This document shows, one piece after another, positions 62,048 through 64,000 of a stretch of 64,000 nt of DNA. The stretch's first letter is position 1; each line of letters opens with the position of its first letter. The stretch spans positions 496,001-560,000 of the forward strand of contig CAVSBG010000002.1 in the NCBI GenBank assembly GCA_963726125.1, in the 5' to 3' direction. The position numbers and the translations under genes are program-made. Under the pieces are notes generated by a model, which had not been told where the DNA came from, searched no databases, and worked only from the letters and a program-made list of their open reading frames with translations. This stretch comes from JAMXLO01 sp963726125 (GTDB taxonomy: Bacteria > Pseudomonadota > Alphaproteobacteria > Acetobacterales > Acetobacteraceae).

Positions 62048-62167
62048 AACCTCGCGCTACGTCTCGTGGCGATGGGGTACATCAACGTTTATTGGTATCG
62101 CGGTGGACGGGAGGCGTGGGAGGTGCGAAGCCTGCCTGAATCCGAGATCGCTGAACAAAGTTGGTGA
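62048..62167 (+). pseudogene. C-terminal rhodanese fragment
   Basis: A 39-codon frame reads NLALRLVAMGYINVYWYRGG then REAWEVRSLPESEIAEQSW and a stop. It matches the C-terminal ~40 residues of the rhodanese-like gene just upstream and is closer to the usual family sequence. The 5' part is missing, so this is a duplicate left by rearrangement. Confidence 0.78.
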
Positions 62168-62317
62168 TGGTCCATCGGCTGCGGGTGCCGCCGAGCCGGA
62201 TTCTATAGCCCATGCCGCTTGGCATTATGACATGCCTGATCCAAAAGTCGCTTATGATAACGTCCTTTATCCTGCGCGAGTAGCGCCGGGAGTTGGGGGG
62301 ACCAATACCCCCGCGCC

Positions 62318-62424
62318 TCATCGCTGGATGGCCGCCAGGAATTTCTTTGCGGTCTTCTCGTAGCAGGTGGCGATCGCACGAAACAGCTTGATCCTGGCGA
62401 AGAAGTTCTCGATCAGATCTGCGT
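62318..62424 (-). mobile_element. IS5-type transposase C-terminal remnant
   Basis: The minus strand reads DLIENFFARIKLFRAIATCY then EKTAKKFLAAIQR and a stop, the characteristic end of IS5-family transposases. An inverted GGGGGG ... CCCCC pair flanks at 62296-62312, as at an IS end. Confidence 0.7.
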
Positions 62425-62730
62425 CCTCAACAGTCGGGCGACGTGGGTGCATTCATGGGCAGCGGCGGCCCTTTGAGCGCGTTCTATCAGATTCGTGACG
62501 ACCGCGATCTCGTCAGCGATCCAGCGGGCCTCGCCGTCGGTCACCGGCGCAGTTCCGCCGCGAACCGCAAACTGCTCCGCAGTAGCCGGGTCGCCGGGAT
62601 GCTCCAGCTCCGTCAATGCAGCGTGCTGATCAGAGACAACGTCGTCGTCGTCGGCACAGTCGAAGCCGATAATGGCGCCGTCACCGTCGACTGCCACGCC
62701 GCGAGGTGCACGCCGATCGAGGACGTCCAA
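62413..62730 (-). CDS. Doubtful small ORF
   Basis: 105 residues from a TTG at 62730, with the frame open a little further upstream to HFIARGSLLTNSYLDVLDRR. It contains ALTELEHPGDPATAEQFAVR and ends near AAAAHECTHVARLLR, which includes an HExxH pattern. The opposite strand also has an open frame (62443-62751), and there is no clear ribosome-binding site. A broken gene is as likely as a real one. Confidence 0.3.
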   Translation of the reverse strand: MDVLDRRAPRGVAVDGDGAIIGFDCADDDDVVSDQHAALTELEHPGDPATAEQFAVRGGTAPVTDGEARWIADEIAVVTNLIERAQRAAAAHECTHVARLLRTQI

Positions 62731-62754
62731 GTAGCTGTTGGTAAGCAGTGACCC

Positions 62755-63090
62755 TCGGGCGATGAAATGTCGTAGCCGGCAGCTCGCGCAGCTCCGAAGG
62801 CGCCGGTGAATATGCTGCCAATGGTTGGAGCGGCAGCTGCTTTCGCGCCGGCAATAGCGGCCGTGTAGCCGCCGCGTGGCTCGTTACGGGGCCGTCAGAT
62901 GCCGGAATTGACGAATATGAGCGTATGGTGACGAAGGTTGCGACGTGAGGTTGCCTCTGTCAGGTTGGCCATCATCCGGCATGCACCGACTGGGCAAGCT
63001 GCCCGCACGATGGTCCCGCCACCGCTAGTGCTTTGAGCAATGCAATCCGGTTCGGGCCAAGTAACCACGATCCTGGCATGGAGAACGGAC
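62755..63090. other. Intergenic stretch, possible coding remnant on minus strand
   Basis: 336 bp before the JAMM-like gene. The minus strand has a glycine/alanine-rich piece (GGYTAAIAGAKAAAAPTIGS then IFTGAFGAARAAGYD, about 62775-62880) that would join the doubtful ORF downstream after a frameshift. It suggests a decayed gene. The promoter of the next gene should also lie here. Confidence 0.35.
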
Positions 63091-64000
63091 ATGAAGCTCG
63101 AAGACTTGATTGCTCCCATCATAAATAACCCTGGCGTGCTTCCCGCCACCCTGGGAGTTGTACTTCCTCAGACAATTGAGTTGCCACCCGAATTACACGG
63201 GTATTTCGGACGGACGTGGCTGGAGAGCGAATATAACAAACGGCAGGAGATAGGCGGGAACCTGATTTGGGTTGTTGGGGACTTTAGTGATGAACCTGTC
63301 ATGGCCGCAGAGACCGAACGTGGACGGGGCCGGTCGCGATCTGTCAGCGATTTTCGGTCAGGCTTGCCACCGCAGCGCGTGCCTGGCTTCAATCCTATCA
63401 GTTGGTCGCGGGTCGGGACGCCGGGGGCCGCCCCGCACGAGAAGCTCTGGACCGTCGTCAAGCCTGTAGACATCACCCTCGGGACTAATGGAAACGCCGT
63501 CGACATCCCCACTCGGCGCGGGCGTGCGAACGTTGCGGACTTCCATACCCACCCGTCGACGCCGGGGGGCACAAACATGGAGCACTGTGGGTATCAGCCA
63601 CCTTCGCTCGAAGATCTCATGGGACTGCAACATCAAGGAGGACACGGCAAAGATATCTTTGTCAGCTTCGTTGCCGTGCATTCATTCCAGCTATATGCGA
63701 TGGTGTATATCCGAGGTACTGCTCATTTCGACACAAATACCGTGTTCGCGAAGATCAAGCCGAGCCTGGACGGTAAAGGCAAACGGATCATGTTTCCGAC
63801 CGACGCCGAGGAGAAAAAACACGCTGAAGAGTGGATGAAGGACCCTCCTCGCAAGCGTGAGTTGGATGATGCACTGCAGTTGGCTACGGGTTATGGGGAG
63901 AAATTCGCCAAAGAGATCGAGGGTCACCTTAAGGCGGCATGCGCTGCGTGCGGCATCGGTCTCTATCGCGGTGCGACCGCCGACAGCCTGAAGCGGGTCG
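63091..64000 (+). CDS. JAMM/JAB-like metalloprotease-type protein, 3' end beyond window
   Basis: At least 303 residues, open to the window edge; lower GC than the core. The region at about residues 150-180 has the metal-motif order of JAMM/MPN or DUF4329-type proteins: ADFHTHPSTPGG (HxHP) followed by QPPSLEDLMGL (SxxD). A candidate upstream acidic residue is in RQEIGGNLIWVV. After a beta-rich middle, the C-terminal part seen (LQLATGYGEKFAKEIEGHLK, then AACAACGIGLYRG) looks helical. GGAG lies before ATG 63091. Zinc isopeptidase or a toxin-linked domain are the alternatives; the missing C-terminus would decide. Confidence 0.7.
   Translation, partial: MKLEDLIAPIINNPGVLPATLGVVLPQTIELPPELHGYFGRTWLESEYNKRQEIGGNLIWVVGDFSDEPVMAAETERGRGRSRSVSDFRSGLPPQRVPGFNPISWSRVGTPGAAPHEKLWTVVKPVDITLGTNGNAVDIPTRRGRANVADFHTHPSTPGGTNMEHCGYQPPSLEDLMGLQHQGGHGKDIFVSFVAVHSFQLYAMVYIRGTAHFDTNTVFAKIKPSLDGKGKRIMFPTDAEEKKHAEEWMKDPPRKRELDDALQLATGYGEKFAKEIEGHLKAACAACGIGLYRGATADSLKRV

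Overview
The window is GC-rich DNA (roughly two-thirds G+C by eye) from an alphaproteobacterium. The best guess, an inference only, is the Acetobacteraceae/Rhodospirillales side. The clues are sucA-sucB, the tadA ... rluB-type ... rsmD housekeeping set, an alphaproteobacterial HIG1-type twin-membrane protein, PEP-CTERM surface proteins, and many short REP-type and long hairpin repeats. No rRNA, tRNA or CRISPR array was found.

Layout. 1-5.5 kb: a partial beta-helix surface protein, then sucB and sucA, all on the minus strand. 5.7-6.3 kb: an intact VapBC toxin-antitoxin pair, followed by two hairpin repeat elements. 7.0-11.5 kb: a three-gene iron-type ABC importer. 11.8-16.2 kb: RND efflux (adaptor plus pump, no outer-membrane channel). 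16.3-25.7 kb: alpha/beta hydrolase, DUF2852 protein, a frameshifted PEP-CTERM gene, a decayed duplicate of the CDF-like/GST locus, an unknown gene with a probable leaderless promoter, TetR, a GGDEF protein with a degenerate GGKEF motif, and then the intact CDF-like and GST genes. 25.9-39.6 kb: a catabolic island. Two SDRs are followed by a minus-strand operon (amidohydrolase, amidohydrolase, cupin, aminotransferase) divergent from a plus-strand operon (hyuA with one frameshift, hyuB, class III aminotransferase, dual CDGSH protein, enolase-superfamily enzyme), and then a FAH-family hydrolase. 39.6-43.3 kb: msrB, tadA, a carboxymuconolactone decarboxylase-like gene, a PuuD-like amidotransferase, an RsuA/RluB pseudouridine synthase and rsmD. 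43.4-45.4 kb: two genes I do not recognise, probably co-transcribed.

45.4-49.6 kb is strikingly decayed. vapB, vapC, a truncated copy of hbd, hbd itself and etfA all carry frameshifts, while etfB is intact. 49.8-53.2 kb: HIG1-type protein, MscS channel and a 2OG-Fe dioxygenase. 53.5-55.7 kb: a PEP-CTERM protein with three apparently identical 228-bp tandem repeats, and a second repeat protein cut by an IS630-type remnant next to a transaldolase scrap. 55.7-58.9 kb: a compact four-gene minus-strand cassette of visibly lower GC (unknown protein, methyltransferase, FabA-like dehydratase, ParB/SbnI-like protein). It looks acquired and is my best candidate for an undescribed biosynthetic system. 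59.8-62.4 kb: a winged-helix/TPR regulator with a rhodanese-like partner lacking its cysteine, plus rhodanese and IS5-type scraps. 63.1 kb to the end: a partial gene with a JAMM-like HxHP...SxxD metal motif.

Three repeat families run through the window: a GC-rich REP palindrome (at least eight copies, one translated within sucB and one supplying the ribosome-binding site of hyuB), long imperfect hairpins built on CACGGAGG-type arms, and a ~120-bp 'GGCTTGACCCGGCCATC' repeat.
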